A DNA stretch of 64,000 nucleotides from contig VNKQ01000009.1 of the NCBI GenBank assembly GCA_016508695.1, positions 186,001 through 250,000 on the forward strand, in the 5' to 3' direction. The DNA is from Hyphodiscus hymeniophilus (Eukaryota; Ascomycota; Leotiomycetes; Helotiales; Hyphodiscaceae). The notes under the pieces are model-generated. The model was given only the letters and a program-made list of their open reading frames with translations, was not told where the DNA came from and did no database searches. Of the stretch, positions 1 through 10,554 are shown piece after piece. Every line of letters begins with the position of its first letter. The stretch's first letter is position 1. A program made the translations under genes and the position numbers.

Positions 1-1498
1 CCACGGTAAAGTGTTCGGACACTGCGTTTTGTGGCTGGCGTAGACGTGACAGTTGTCATGTGCACTGAAAGCTTCTGTGCCCGCTTGATGTCTGTCAAGT
101 CAGCTTCAGTATCTGAGTCTACTGGAGTAACAAATCCAGATCCATCATCGAAAGCTGTAGTTGGATGGACAAATGTCCTGCCAGATTTGGACTTCTCTCC
201 CGAGGGCTCCGTGACGGTGATTTCAGGATCAAGGAGGGATCTGTATTGATGATTTGCAGCAATTTGTGCACCTATCGATGTTGTTAGCTACCAAAACTAA
301 GTAGTTCGAATAAACTCAACGTACGTTCTTCTTCTGCAGCAGCCATCAAACTCTGAGCAGTTCTTGGTCCCTTTGCTCGTCCCATCCCAAGCGTCTGGCT
401 CTCAGGGTGCTCGTTCTGTTTACTCTTTTCTTTCGATCGCCCCCGACTTCTTTCGTCATCCGAGCTTCGTTGGTCATCGTCGCTGCTGTCTTCAAGCGCG
501 TCTTCTCCCGAGTATTCCTTCTCCAGCCTTCCGTCGCCAGCTTCTTCCAGTATCGCTGCATCTCCGCTATTCGTTCGTCTGCGGCGACTGCTCTCATTCA
601 ACGAAGATAAACCACCTCCTATCTGGGCAAGATTTGCATCCGATAAACGCTTGTATGCATTATTCATATCAATGACCCTACCGTCGTTAAGAGTGAACTT
701 CGATAAATCGGAAGTAAGCATGCTCGAGTGGGGAGAGTTCGATCGTAGTCCTAGACGATTGCTCGGCGAGCTCGACTTGTCGACATGATTCCCTATTCCA
801 GTGCCGGCAACTGAATGTCGTCCTCTGTCTCGTGAGCCAAACGTGCTTAGATCACCCCGTACCACTTCTGCCATTGCACTCGGGATCTGCGGTCTTTTTC
901 CGCCTAGTGTATTTCTCTTAGGAACCACTGGCCCTTTAGGGTTGTTTTGTAAGTATCCAGAGAATTGGTAGGGAGATGGAGCTTCAAAGCCTGGCGCTCG
1001 CGCTCCGGTGCCAAATTCAACTGGCCGCGAAGCTGCATCAGATAGACTTCGTGGGTGCTGGGTGTTTGCCACAACAGCTCTGTGACTTGACTCTGTAGGT
1101 GATGATTGCGCACTCTTTGTAGAAGCAGTCGCAGTCCTTGTGGAAGTGATTGAATTCTTTGGGGAGATAGCTGCGGGAGGTAGGGGCGTACTGATATCCA
1201 GCATACTTCGCATCGGTGGAGTGTCGACGTCCAGCATGCTCCGAATTGGAGGGCTACTGATTCCACCACCATTCATCCCAGGGAGTGATTGATGTCTTTG
1301 GACTGGAGGATCCACATCCAACATGCTTCGCACAGGTGACCGCGGTGTAGCAAAGGGCGAGCCCGTTCGCGCTGGGCCTCCTGTGGAACTTGTAGAGCTT
1401 CTCGGTTTTCCATTTGCTAATGTACCTGCGAGGATGGCCAAGACTTCCTTCCGCTCCTCGTCCAACACGGCCTCCATTGACATAGGTTTGTGCGCCAT
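1..1498 (-). CDS. Ser-rich protein with RSMLD repeats, C-terminus beyond window
   Basis: I do not recognise this protein by name. I start it at the ATG at 1498 (MAHKPMSMEAVLDEERKEV); an upstream in-frame ATG at 1555 adds 19 basic residues and looks like leader. Exon 1 is 1498-325. A 53-nt intron (272-324, donor GTACGT, branch GCTAAC, acceptor ATAG) joins in phase to an exon that stays open from 271 to the left edge, so the gene is cut by the window. Reading straight through the intron gives a false stop near 284. The protein has an acidic N-terminal helix, three RSMLD(V/I) repeats at about residues 60-105, long Ser/Pro/Arg disordered stretches, a Ser-Asp acidic and basic patch, and after the intron a more ordered segment (SLLDPEITVTEP). 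Low complexity and phospho-like serines suggest a regulatory or scaffold protein, but that is inference only. Confidence 0.8.
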
Positions 1499-3098
1499 GA
1501 TTGCAAAGTATGCGTACCTTTTGCGACCGGTTATCCTCCTCCCTGAACGCACCAAAACCAGTCGATTTTCACAGACTGCGACGTTACCAAGATAATGCTG
1601 GTATAGGATTTCGAGTGAGGCAAGAGCGTTCGAAGCTCTAGTGAAAGGTACGTTATCGATTTATGAACTTTCGAGGTTTCCAGGCAACTTCGAGATTCTG
1701 CATCGTGGGTGAAGGTTCGGGTTGGTTGCGCTCAGGACATAGTGGGTATGCTGTCGGATGTGCAGTGTGTGTGACGAAGGGGAGGCTTAAATATCCAATA
1801 CAAAGCTTATCGAGGTAGGACGAGTAGATTTATACGTCGCTGATTTGAAGGAGAGAATTCCGTGTGCCACGTGTCTGATGTGATCTACGATGTGATCTAT
1901 GGCGTCGAGGAGTGAGGGTCAAGGAAGTTCGGGTCACCATAGGTTTTGAGGTTGGGGTCGGCACGTGCTCTGCTTGTATGAGTCCTTTCGTTATTCAAAG
2001 AGACAAGAATGAAGACTTGGAAGGAAACATCATATATGTAGCCTTGGTCGTCGAACGAAGAGAGAACATAGAAGGTGGGCAGCGAAGCTTTGATGGTTTG
2101 CAAAGGCACTTTGTCCCCTTGTTGAGTCCCCTGGTCAATCACTGCTTCGAACAGTCTACTCCGTATCTCTAGTCGAAGCCTCGGGAATAGCCGAGTAGTC
2201 ACAATAATTGGTCCCGTGGGGAATGGCTACGATATATCAGGACGTGTATCTCTGAGGTCACGATATACAGTGGCCGGGAGAAGGAGCTATCAAAAGAAGA
2301 TATATTGTCCAAGTCCTGTCTACACTCAAGAATGAGCCAAATCGAGTTCTCCCTCCCCTACAAGCTGAAGCAAGCCAAGTACAGGTCCTCACCGTCTAGA
2401 CTCCGGAGGTACAAGTTGAACACCACCTCGACTGAAAGCAGCGCTCATCCTTGCCAGAGCTGCTGCGCCCTCTTGCTTTAAAGCCCAGACAGAGCTGTCC
2501 AATTGCACTTATCATTTTCCCGGAAGCAGCCCTTACGAACCCGTCTTAGCATCTCCAAGTCTGCTGGCCGACGCATGATCTTAAGCTCATAGCCCATGGG
2601 TTAGTGATGCTGTGGCAGAATGTGTACATTTTCTGTGGGTTTTGGCGGATATATTCGGAGCTCGAGGTGGTTTTAAGTGACTTGTCACTTGTTTCAACTG
2701 GAGGGAAGACGAGGATCTGATTAGCTTACCTCTCTGTCTGTGCTACACCGATAGCAGATCCCTTCATCTCTTGCATCAACCCTTGATTGATGATTGTTGA
2801 TTGCGTGCTCGAAGCCACAAGATGTACCAATCCCAATTACACGTGCCGTACTTCACTTGAACAATGGATAGGGTAAATACCATCTTGCATATCCTGGTGC
2901 GACAATGGATACCATCTCCTCTATCTTGACCCAATGATGCCCTGATTGTACAGTATCAGCAAGACGAATTCACTGGTCGAGCACAGAATTCTGAATAGGA
3001 GCTCGTCTGGGCTTGCAGCTAGCATTGCTTCAGATGTGATGTATCCATGTATTCGAGTACAATATGATACAATGTACACCGCCTCTCTTCAAAGTTCC
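1499..3098. other. Intergenic: promoter side of the Ser-rich gene
   Basis: No ORF here has recognisable protein character; the two overlapping ORFs at about 1900-2200 on opposite strands look like chance. The stretch should hold the 5' leader and promoter of the gene starting at 1498 and the 3' end of RSM7. I see no repeat or RNA gene. Confidence 0.5.
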
Positions 3099-4286
3099 TT
3101 AGAACCTTTTCACCGCCCTGTTGTTCAGATTTGCTCTGGCAGATGTTGCACTCTTATGGATCATTCCCCTTCTATCCCAAGCACCACTCCGTCCCTCTAC
3201 AACACTGATCAACTCCTCGGCGAACCGTTGAGCAAACTGTGACTTTCCACTCCCTCGTGACTGTTTCTTGCTCGTCGCATCTAGGATCCATTGAACAGCT
3301 TGTCGCCGCCTTTGTTTTACTGTCAGCGGCACTGGGATTGGAAGTGCTGCTCCTCCACCAGCTACGCCTTTTAGACTTTTGATTCTGACCAAAGGGGATA
3401 TGGAATCGATAGCCACGGTTAAGTATTGTATGGGATCGAGTGGGAGTCGGGAGGGCAGTGGTGAGCCTGGGACAAGAGGGCGTGCTGGATTGGGAACTGG
3501 GGGAGGGGCGGTACGAAGGTGGTTTAGGATGTACGACATGTTCTAGCCACACAGGTATGAGTTAGCTACTGAGAACTTTCAACTGGAAGGGTATCTGTGC
3601 AAATTTGAAATGCGATGCAAAAGAATCAAAGGAAAAAGGACGAGCATACCCTCTGGGCAACTCCTTTCTTGCCATGCTTCATCAGCAGATTCGTGACTTG
3701 GGAAACGACTGGATCGTATCTATGCTTCAAGTTGTTGTTTGATGGCAGTGGTAGTTGCGGCAGACCGAATTTGTGGCCCAGTCCTTCAAGAACAGCGGGG
3801 TCGTCAAGCTGGAGTCCATCTGCAGCATTCTGCATTTGCCCTAAGGCTAAAAGATTGTCGAATGTGGTGTCCTCGGCAGCTTTCTTGTCGTTGATCTGCT
3901 CTTTGATGACTTCAGGGGCTTTTGATTTGCCTTCCTCATCACGCTCGAGAATCTGCACATTAAGTTAGTAAATGGTGATTTTTCGGGTTCTGATGTCATG
4001 ATCCAATCCACACAAAAGATCAATTGGAACGTACTTCTTGTACTGGCGTTCCCTGGCCTACATCAGGTCCTGTCTCTCCAGTTATTTTGCTCATATCTCC
4101 GGCTTCCTCGCTAACATGTGGGAGCACATCTTGGTTTGGTCCTGCTGCTGGTTTGGGATCCTTTTCATCTGCGAAACCTCTCCGTGACACTGCTTGAAAA
4201 ACTCTGGTTTGACGTGAGACGATGGATGGCCGCGGACGAATAGCAAGAGACCGGGTTGCCCCCAGTAGGTTCAATCGTGGTGGCAT
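3099..4286 (-). CDS. RSM7: Mitochondrial small-subunit ribosomal protein uS7m (Rsm7)
   Basis: Three exons give 332 aa: 4286-4035, 3952-3650 and 3542-3099. Introns are 3953-4034 (82 nt, TACTAAC branch) and 3543-3649 (107 nt). All junctions are phase 0. The N-terminus (PRLNLLGATRSLAIRPRPS, then RRGFAD) is a basic, Arg-rich mitochondrial presequence. The middle is a variable fungal extension. The C-terminal ~150 residues are the uS7 domain: MKHGKKGVAQR|NMSYILNHLRTAPPP spans the last junction, followed by PLTVKQRRRQAVQWILDA, FAQRFAEELISVVEG and HKSATSARAN. uS7 is a primary binder of the 3' major domain of small-subunit rRNA and helps form the mRNA exit channel, here in the mitochondrial ribosome. 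Family assignment is very secure; only the exact length of the presequence is uncertain. Confidence 0.95.
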
Positions 4287-5132
4287 CGTGATGAGTCGGA
4301 GGATGTGTGGAAGTACATTTGGTTGCGGAGAAACACGATTAAATCCCCATCGCCTAGTGGAGTCTCTTTCTAATGCCTTATATATGAGGCATTAATGCCT
4401 CGGTCCCCCTGCAGCTGAATAGGTCGGTAGGTTTGGAGAGGACGAGCTCGCGAATAGTGGTCACCTGCTGGGAACCGGGCCGTTGGGTCATGGCACTTTC
4501 TTCTGTAGGACATTCGATCCCTTTTTGATATTTATGGCTCATTCCTGTGCTCTGAGTAACCACACCTAAACTCAACGTCGATGAGTTGCACATTAAACAG
4601 TCCCCATTCCTTTTTCAGAATATTTGGAATTTCATAGAAGTCTTTGGTATGTTCAGATCAATCACCAAGTATATCTCGCCAAGATTTGAGAACAAATCTT
4701 TGCAAAGGGCCACTGTTTGCGGGAGTCGGGGGTCCCAAAGTCCTGCGATACCTTTCTGCGGTTCCGAATCATTCACCATGTTTGAGAAATTGAATGTGCC
4801 AGGGCAGTCATCACTACTGAAAGGCACTATGAAGACCTTGGGGGAATACTCAAATGATTCTAAGAAGACACGGTGAAAGAATCTAAACTTTTGCTCTCTT
4901 AGCTTCGAACAAATCGATCATATCCAAACAAGGTAGGCTGTAGAGACTCCAGCGTTCTCGCTGTGCTGTAAGACCAATACCGGAACCTGACGCCAGAAGT
5001 CCCCTTTTTGCGCCATTCCATGCTTTACCATTCCCATGGTAACCTTTTCTATCCCACATATTTCCTACAAGCAATTCTGACAACAGTTCGATGTGGTCGC
5101 TGCCTCTGCGAGAATGCATGACCGAGAGGGCC
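4287..5132. other. Intergenic between RSM7 start and dsRNA-binding gene end
   Basis: No supported gene. A short perfect stem (TAATGCCT at 4371-4378 with AGGCATTA at 4387-4394) lies about 85 bp upstream of the RSM7 start. A minus-strand ORF at 4883-5119 directly follows the small dsRNA-binding gene and could be a spliced extension of it, but it resembles nothing I know. Confidence 0.4.
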
Positions 5133-5531
5133 TCACCAGCCAGAGCGACTCTGGGTGGGGGAGTTGATTGGGGATCCGGTGAGATGCTTCAAAGCAACCT
5201 CTGCTGCGTCCTCCTTGGCATTGTTGACGTATTGGCCATCATACCAATATCGAGCCGATATATTCTGACCTTGGACTGTGACAGTGCTAGACCATGCAGT
5301 ACGTCCACCTGCGACCTTATGAGCGGATGGATTCGACCGTTGGATACGCGGAAGCAGAAAGAAGCTTACCACGTCTATCAGACACGATCTGAAAGACTGG
5401 GGATGGATCTGGGCCTCACGGCACTTTTCTAGTGGCTGTCAGGTATGCGACTGAGCCGGAGTCAGGAATGCCCTACCTTCAAGTCTTTCCTGCCAACTGC
5501 CTGCATTAGAATTGTAGTTGGGATAAGCCAT
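5133..5531 (-). CDS. Small protein with dsRNA-binding-motif-like fold
   Basis: I assemble about 89 aa from three exons: 5531-5477 (MAYPNYNSNAGSWQERLE), 5408-5370 (PSPVFQIVSDRRG) and 5308-5133. The core reads FQIVSDRRGGRTAW, STVTVQGQNISARYWYDGQYVNNAKEDAAEVALKHL, which is the beta-beta-beta-alpha pattern of a dsRBD: the last helix carries the AKEDAAEVAL signature where classic domains have KKxAKxxAA. The first acceptor is ambiguous; CAG at 5409 is preferred over GAG 5 nt upstream, changing one or two residues. A single short domain with no catalytic partner suggests a binding or adaptor protein. Relation to the Argonaute 16 kb away is speculation. Such stand-alone domains occur in many Pezizomycotina as uncharacterised proteins. 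Confidence 0.75.
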
Positions 5532-8008
5532 ACTCGATGGCTTTGAAGTATAAAGGAAAGCTGAAGCTTAATTGAAGCTGGTAATGTGGTGGAGAAACAG
5601 CGGACTGCGGGTAACGGAACTGGCGTTATGCTGTGCAGGATACTTTGGAGCGGTGAGCTTCTTATAGTTGATTCGTGTTTGACAACAGTTCAATGACAAA
5701 ATGGAAGAGACAGAGTGTGGTCTGAAGTGTGCTGGCAGTGTCATACTTCAGGGAAGGAATAGAAACAAATTGTTGCGTTTGCAATTCGATGCAGTATGGC
5801 AACTAAGACGAGACAGTCTCGGCTCTCTGCATCGGATGGAGAAATAGAGGAAGTAACGTCGATCATTCAGGGCAGGGCCGCTCTGTGCTGTCTCCATCGG
5901 AGGCAAAGGACAGCTCATGTACCACCTTGAGGATTGAGTTTCGTAAGGGAAGAAAAGCAATATGGACTTAAGACAGGGCGAGCTAGTGGAGATGCAGAGC
6001 CAACGTTGAAGACTCTTTGTAGCTGCTTGCAGGGTGGGATAATGTCATGGGGACAATAAAAACAAGGTGTTAGTTGGGCTGGTGTGCGAAAATTATCCAT
6101 CTCAGGTAGGGGAAGGAAAGAGGGGGATGGAGGGGGATGGGTGGAGCAATGAATGGTGATTTGATATCCTAACCATCGAGCCCAATGGGAGCCGACACAC
6201 CAATGCTAAATAAAACTCTGCTGCAGGTTTTCCAAAAGAAGATGGTGGCATCGCACGCATCTGTCGTCATCAGGAGCTTACTACTCCGAATTCGAGCTCT
6301 CCCAGCAATTTTTGAGTATCTGACCCAAACCCGTGAGGGCATACCCGAAAAGCATTGCTTTTTTGACCTCGTCAAAGGAAAAGAAATATAGACGCACGGG
6401 ATAACACCCTCGGGCCCGGAACCCAGATTCCAGCACAACGGGACCGGACGAGACACAAAATCATGTGTTACTGCGCATCAGATCTCATGGTAGTGAGTGG
6501 CGGATGGCCGTCCGAATCAACCATTGTACGATGCGATAGGTTAATCCCCAGAATCTTGGTCCTGCAGCGGAAGCTATGTCCTCGAGTGGCTCAGATCTTG
6601 AGATAGATTGCACCGCAGATGCGGGTGGCTACATGTGTACGATGAACGGTGTGTAATACCCCAGGAAGGGTCCTTGATTCGAGTTAGATCGCAGAGCTAC
6701 CCTTGCACCAATTCTCGGTGAGGCTTTGTACAAGTACATAAGATGGGAAGCAATCAGCCCTGCCACTTCAGCTTACGGATCCCAGCATAGAATACCGAGA
6801 GACGTCCCATCAAAGATGGTATCGTGACCTCCGTGTCCTTCACCGCTATCCCAATACTATCAGCAAACCCGACAGTCCGGTACAAGATGGAAAGAAGCGT
6901 CGGAGCGTAGAGATTTGGGTGAAGCCGCACTGAATACCGGATTCATGCCGAGGGAAACTGCTCATTTCTGCAGCCCATTCCCGGTTGAATCCAAGAGAAC
7001 ACTTGCAATGACCACGCAAGCAATCTCTACGATAGATGCTGCCAGCTGGACTGTTGTCATTTCTCAGACAAGGTAGGGGAAGGGAAGTACCTTGGTTGCA
7101 AACAGCCCCTAGAAAGCTCCCCATCTTGCTTGGAGAAGCAGCCTGTTTCTAGCCAGTCGGATTCGCCGCCGGCCGAAGAGCCCATGATGGTCGACCTCCA
7201 AAAAGAGGTCGACATGAAGCTTCTAGTGATTTGTATCAAGTACTGTATAGCAGTATACACACCTCAACTCTTGAGCCTTGAAACAGTGCCGAATGCTCGC
7301 GTGGCGACGTGAGAGGAGGCCAAGTCGTTCGTTCTGACAGCCTTGCGATGCGAACTAAACAGCCTCGCTCCGACAGCGCATCATGTCTTGCTGCCCGAGC
7401 AGCAGAGCCTTACTTTCGTGGAGTTGGGCAGGCCAGGAAGTCGACCTCGTAGGGCAGCATATAATGCAGGTTCTTCTATAACGAGAATCAGGGACGGTGC
7501 GACCCTTCCTTCAGGAACAGTTCGTCTGGGTCCCTGTCACTTTTGGGTGTGGTCTCACACGTGGAAGGGGAAGAAAGTATCTTAAGGCACGCCGTTCTTT
7601 TGGTTCAAGGACAGCTGGGAACTTGGTGGGAACGTGATTGATCAGTGGGTATGATTCTTAGCTGTAGACACGGCAAAGGACCAGTAAACAAAGAAGTTGA
7701 CAACCAAAGTAGAGCATCTCATCTTATTTCACAGTGAGAAAATAGAGCGTACGTATATTGTCTGAGCCTGAGCCGATGGATGATTAATCAATCACTCTCT
7801 CCCGAGTGCCCCGAGGCGTTCAACCGAGGCACGGCTATGTAGGGGAAGGAATGTGGGGAGAGCTTGTTAGCTTTAGCTTGTGAATGCCTTGTCAGCTCGA
7901 GTGAATATTGAGAAATAGAGCATACAAACAAATTTTAATAGAAGAGTAAGAGATATTCTTTTTCCTCACAACCAACATATTGTCTTTGGGGCGGTGGTAC
8001 AACATAAT
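5532..8008. other. 2.5-kb intergenic stretch, no gene seen
   Basis: Only short, compositionally unremarkable ORFs on both strands, overlapping each other and lacking recognisable motifs. It should contain the promoters of the divergent neighbours (the small dsRNA-binding gene at the left and the nitronate monooxygenase at the right). No repeat or RNA gene was recognised. Confidence 0.5.
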
Positions 8009-9208
8009 ATGCCTTTCAATACGAAACTTACGAGAGCCCTTGGCATCGAGAGTGAGTTGCAAACAATCCCCGAGTCAGGAGCCCTTCGCTGATATCTGCC
8101 ATCAATAGGGCCAATCGTGCAGGGTGGCATGCAATGGGTTGGATACGCTGAACTTGCTTCCGCAGTCAGTAATGCCGGTGGGCTGTGAGCGTCTCTTCTC
8201 CTCCTTCCTCCTTTCTCGTCGCTCGGATTTCCCAAAACCTGATGGTAGAGCTGACAATTCCGAAGCGGTATCCTTACGGCCCTGACCCAGCCAACGCCGG
8301 AGGACCTCAGAAAAGAGATCCGCAAATGCAAGACGATGACCAAGAAGCCTTTCGGTGTCAACATTACCCTCCTGCCTACTTTGAACGCCCCCGATTATGG
8401 CGCATATGCACAAGTGGCCATTGATGAAGGAATCAAGGTTGTTGAGACTGCAGGAAACAGTCCCGGTCCCGTCATCAAGCAGTTGAAAGCTGTTGGAATT
8501 ATCATCCTCCACAAATGTACCACCATCCGACATGCACAAAGCGCTATCAATCTCGGTGTGGATTTCTTGAGTATTGATGGATTCGAGTGCGCTGGTCATG
8601 TTGGAGAGACTGATATCACAAACTTCATCCTCCTGAGCCGAGCTCGGCAATCCCTGAAGGTTCCTTTCATTGCATCTGGAGGATTCGCGGATGGACAAGG
8701 TCTTGCTGCGGCGTTGTCTCTGGGTGCCGAAGGTATCAATATGGGCACCAGATTCATGTGTACCGTTGAGGCCCCAATCCACTTGAACATCAAGGAAACG
8801 ATTGTCAAGGCATCAGAGAACGACACCGAACTTGTGCTTAGAAGGTGGAAGAACACCAGCCGATTATTCAAGAACAAGGCTACTGCTGGTGCTACCAAGG
8901 TTGAAAGAGAGAGTACCACTGGAAAGTTCGAGGAAGTTGCACCATGGGTGAGTGGGAAGAGGGGAAGGGAGGTGTTCATCAACGGTGATCCTGATTTCGG
9001 TGTAAGCATACTCCCAGTCTTGAATGGGCTATACTTACAAGCATTTTAGGTTTGGACAGCTGGGCAGGTCATTGGTCTTATCCATGATATCCCAACATGT
9101 GCGGACTTGTGCTCGAGGATTGAAAGAGAGGCAGAAGAAACCATCAACAAAGCCGCAGGCTTGATCAGCCCAAAGGCTTCCCATGTCACGGTAACCAGCA
9201 AGCTGTAA
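8009..9208 (+). CDS. Nitronate monooxygenase (2-nitropropane dioxygenase family)
   Basis: Four exons give 337 aa: 8009-8051, 8109-8184, 8266-9001 and 9050-9208; introns are 57, 81 and 48 nt and every junction keeps phase. The start MPFNTKLTRALGIERPIVQ leads directly into PIVQGGMQWVG, the FMN-binding N-terminal motif of this TIM-barrel family. Then come ALTQPTPEDLRKEI, KPFGVNITLLPT, ETAGNSPGPVIKQLK, the catalytic-type histidine H151 in ECAGHVGETD, and the phosphate-binding IASGGFADG and GAEGINMGTRF loops. The family oxidises nitronates such as propionate-3-nitronate with FMN and O2 in the cytosol or peroxisome, a detoxifying role. Length is normal and no defect is visible. The last residues (TSKL) are not a classical peroxisomal SKL-type signal by strict consensus. 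Confidence 0.95.
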
Positions 9209-9486
9209 TCATATCATAGACTCAAATGGTGTTAGACTTGATTTTCTTGTCGTTCAGTTGTTGCTTGATTGTCCTATGTTGAATTGTCTCTCAAGTTTGG
9301 GCTCAGTCAAGTAGCTATGCTTGCCCTGTTTGTTTGCTTAGTCGTCGGGACGATGTCACAACGACTAAGCAACCCACAAACCCAGTTTCATATTTTATTA
9401 CTGTCTTTGCTGTCTCTTTGTCTACAAATAATCCTCGTCCTTCGCCCAACTTCATTAGTGTCAGCCATTCGAGGCCGGCCAGCTGC
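9209..9486. other. 3' flank of nitronate monooxygenase
   Basis: Probable 3' UTR and spacer before the repeat-rich block. No gene is visible. Confidence 0.4.
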
Positions 9487-9563
9487 CGAAGAGCATTACG
9501 GTGTTATCTGCATAGATCCTTCCTTCCTTCTTTCTCAATTTCCTAACACCGTAATGCTCTTCG
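9487..9563. repeat. 20-bp perfect inverted repeat with 37-nt loop
   Basis: The arm at 9487-9506 is the exact reverse complement of 9544-9563 (20/20). The loop at 9507-9543 is a pyrimidine-rich CCTTCC/TTCTTT stretch. The pair could fold as a strong hairpin in RNA or DNA. It lies at the beginning of the degenerate repeat block, about 280 bp beyond the nitronate monooxygenase stop, and could be a transcript-terminal hairpin or the remains of a foldback element. No flanking target duplication is evident. Confidence 0.8.
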
Positions 9564-10259
9564 CCGACAGCCTCCGATCTTCATCCTCCCAAAGTCATCT
9601 TTGCTCATCACACCATGGTGGTATCCTCCTCTCCGCTTCTCTCCTGGCGCCAATTACGCAGACCTGACTGGACGACTCGTCAGCGAGAAGACGTTTCAAG
9701 TGGGACACGATCCAACGTGTCCACCTACTGCAGTAAGTCGGAATGTGATGGTGCCTGCTTTCCTCGTCACCCATCATTACCCATCACATCATTCATCCTG
9801 GACTCCAACCTTTTCTATCCCACTTGCCTTCTCATCATCTTCCTACCTTCCATCCATATTTGCTGCAGACTTCCAACAGCTTTGACTGACTTGATTCGTT
9901 GAACCTCTAGTTGCGACACCATCGCAACACCCGCGGCCTTGCAGAAGGAGTTGCAGCCACTGGGGCTTTGGTGAAGGCCGTCTTGATGGACAGACGAGAG
10001 CAGAAGAGGGTGCAACAAGCAGAGAGCGAGTCAATGATTCTCACATGTTTTGGAAGTTTATGCTAATTAGGCCAGGCTCTGATGATGAGGATGTTCAGGA
10101 CATCATCGACGCAAAAAAGAAGACGGAGGCAAGGACATACGCCATTCATCATGAGATCGAAGAAGGAGACTGATCCCATCGATTCGTTCGATGTCATTGG
10201 TGCTCCTATCCCGAGCATCTTCATGGTCTCGAAGGAAGTGCATCGCACCGCCCATGGAT
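9564..10259. other. Decayed sequence at the edge of a repeat block
   Basis: Several coherent-looking but interrupted translations on the plus strand (for example a helical stretch GLAEGVAATGALVKAVL near 9940-9990 and an acidic DDEDVQDIIDAKKK near 10083-10125) lie in different frames with stops between. I read this as eroded coding sequence, probably from the same element as the reverse transcriptase fragment downstream. The original gene is not recognised. Confidence 0.35.
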
Positions 10260-10403
10260 CTGGAACAACTTCTCAGTGCCAAGTGGGATGCAAGTATAAG
10301 CACGAAATGCCAAGGGACAAAGCCACCCAAATGTCTCTTGGCCTTAATCATGGCGTCCCACTTGGTACAAGAGAGCCACTTCTGTAGCGAGAAGTTGTTC
10401 CAG
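10260..10403. repeat. Imperfect long palindrome
   Basis: 10260-10274 is the perfect reverse complement of 10389-10403 (15/15), and further in 10279-10291 pairs with 10353-10365 with one mismatch. Together they make a broken inverted repeat about 144 bp long with a central loop of about 60 nt. It directly precedes the 19-bp minisatellite. It resembles a foldback/MITE-like end or an eroded pair of inverted duplicates; terminal target duplications are not visible. Confidence 0.65.
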
Positions 10404-10421
10404 GGTCAAGGTACTTCCAAG

Positions 10422-10554
10422 TCAGTCTGGGTCAACCCAGCAGGTCTGGTTCTATTCAGCAGGTCTGGCTCCATCCAGCAGGTCTGGTTCAATTCAGCAG
10501 GTCTGGCTCAATCCAGTAGGTCTGGTTCAACCCAGCTGGTCTGGTTGAATCCAG
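10422..10554. repeat. 19-bp minisatellite, seven units
   Basis: Seven head-to-tail units of 19 bp with consensus CAGGTCTGGTTCAATCCAG (small substitutions in each) fill exactly 133 bp. Because 19 is not a multiple of three, each unit shifts frame, so any translation (PAGLVLF, RSGSIQQ, VWFNSAG) cycles through three frames; this argues against a coding role. Substitutions spread over units indicate an old array. Confidence 0.9.

Noticed and set aside
1897..2202. Overlapping ORFs of about 100 codons on both strands
   Set aside because: No motif; overlapping opposite-strand frames of this size are expected by chance.
8102..9009. Minus-strand frames over the nitronate monooxygenase
   Set aside because: The plus-strand gene is unmistakable by FMN-binding and catalytic motifs; the antisense frames have none.
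10422..10554. Regular short repeats that might suggest a CRISPR array
   Set aside because: Units are contiguous with no spacers and the genome is eukaryotic; this is a minisatellite.
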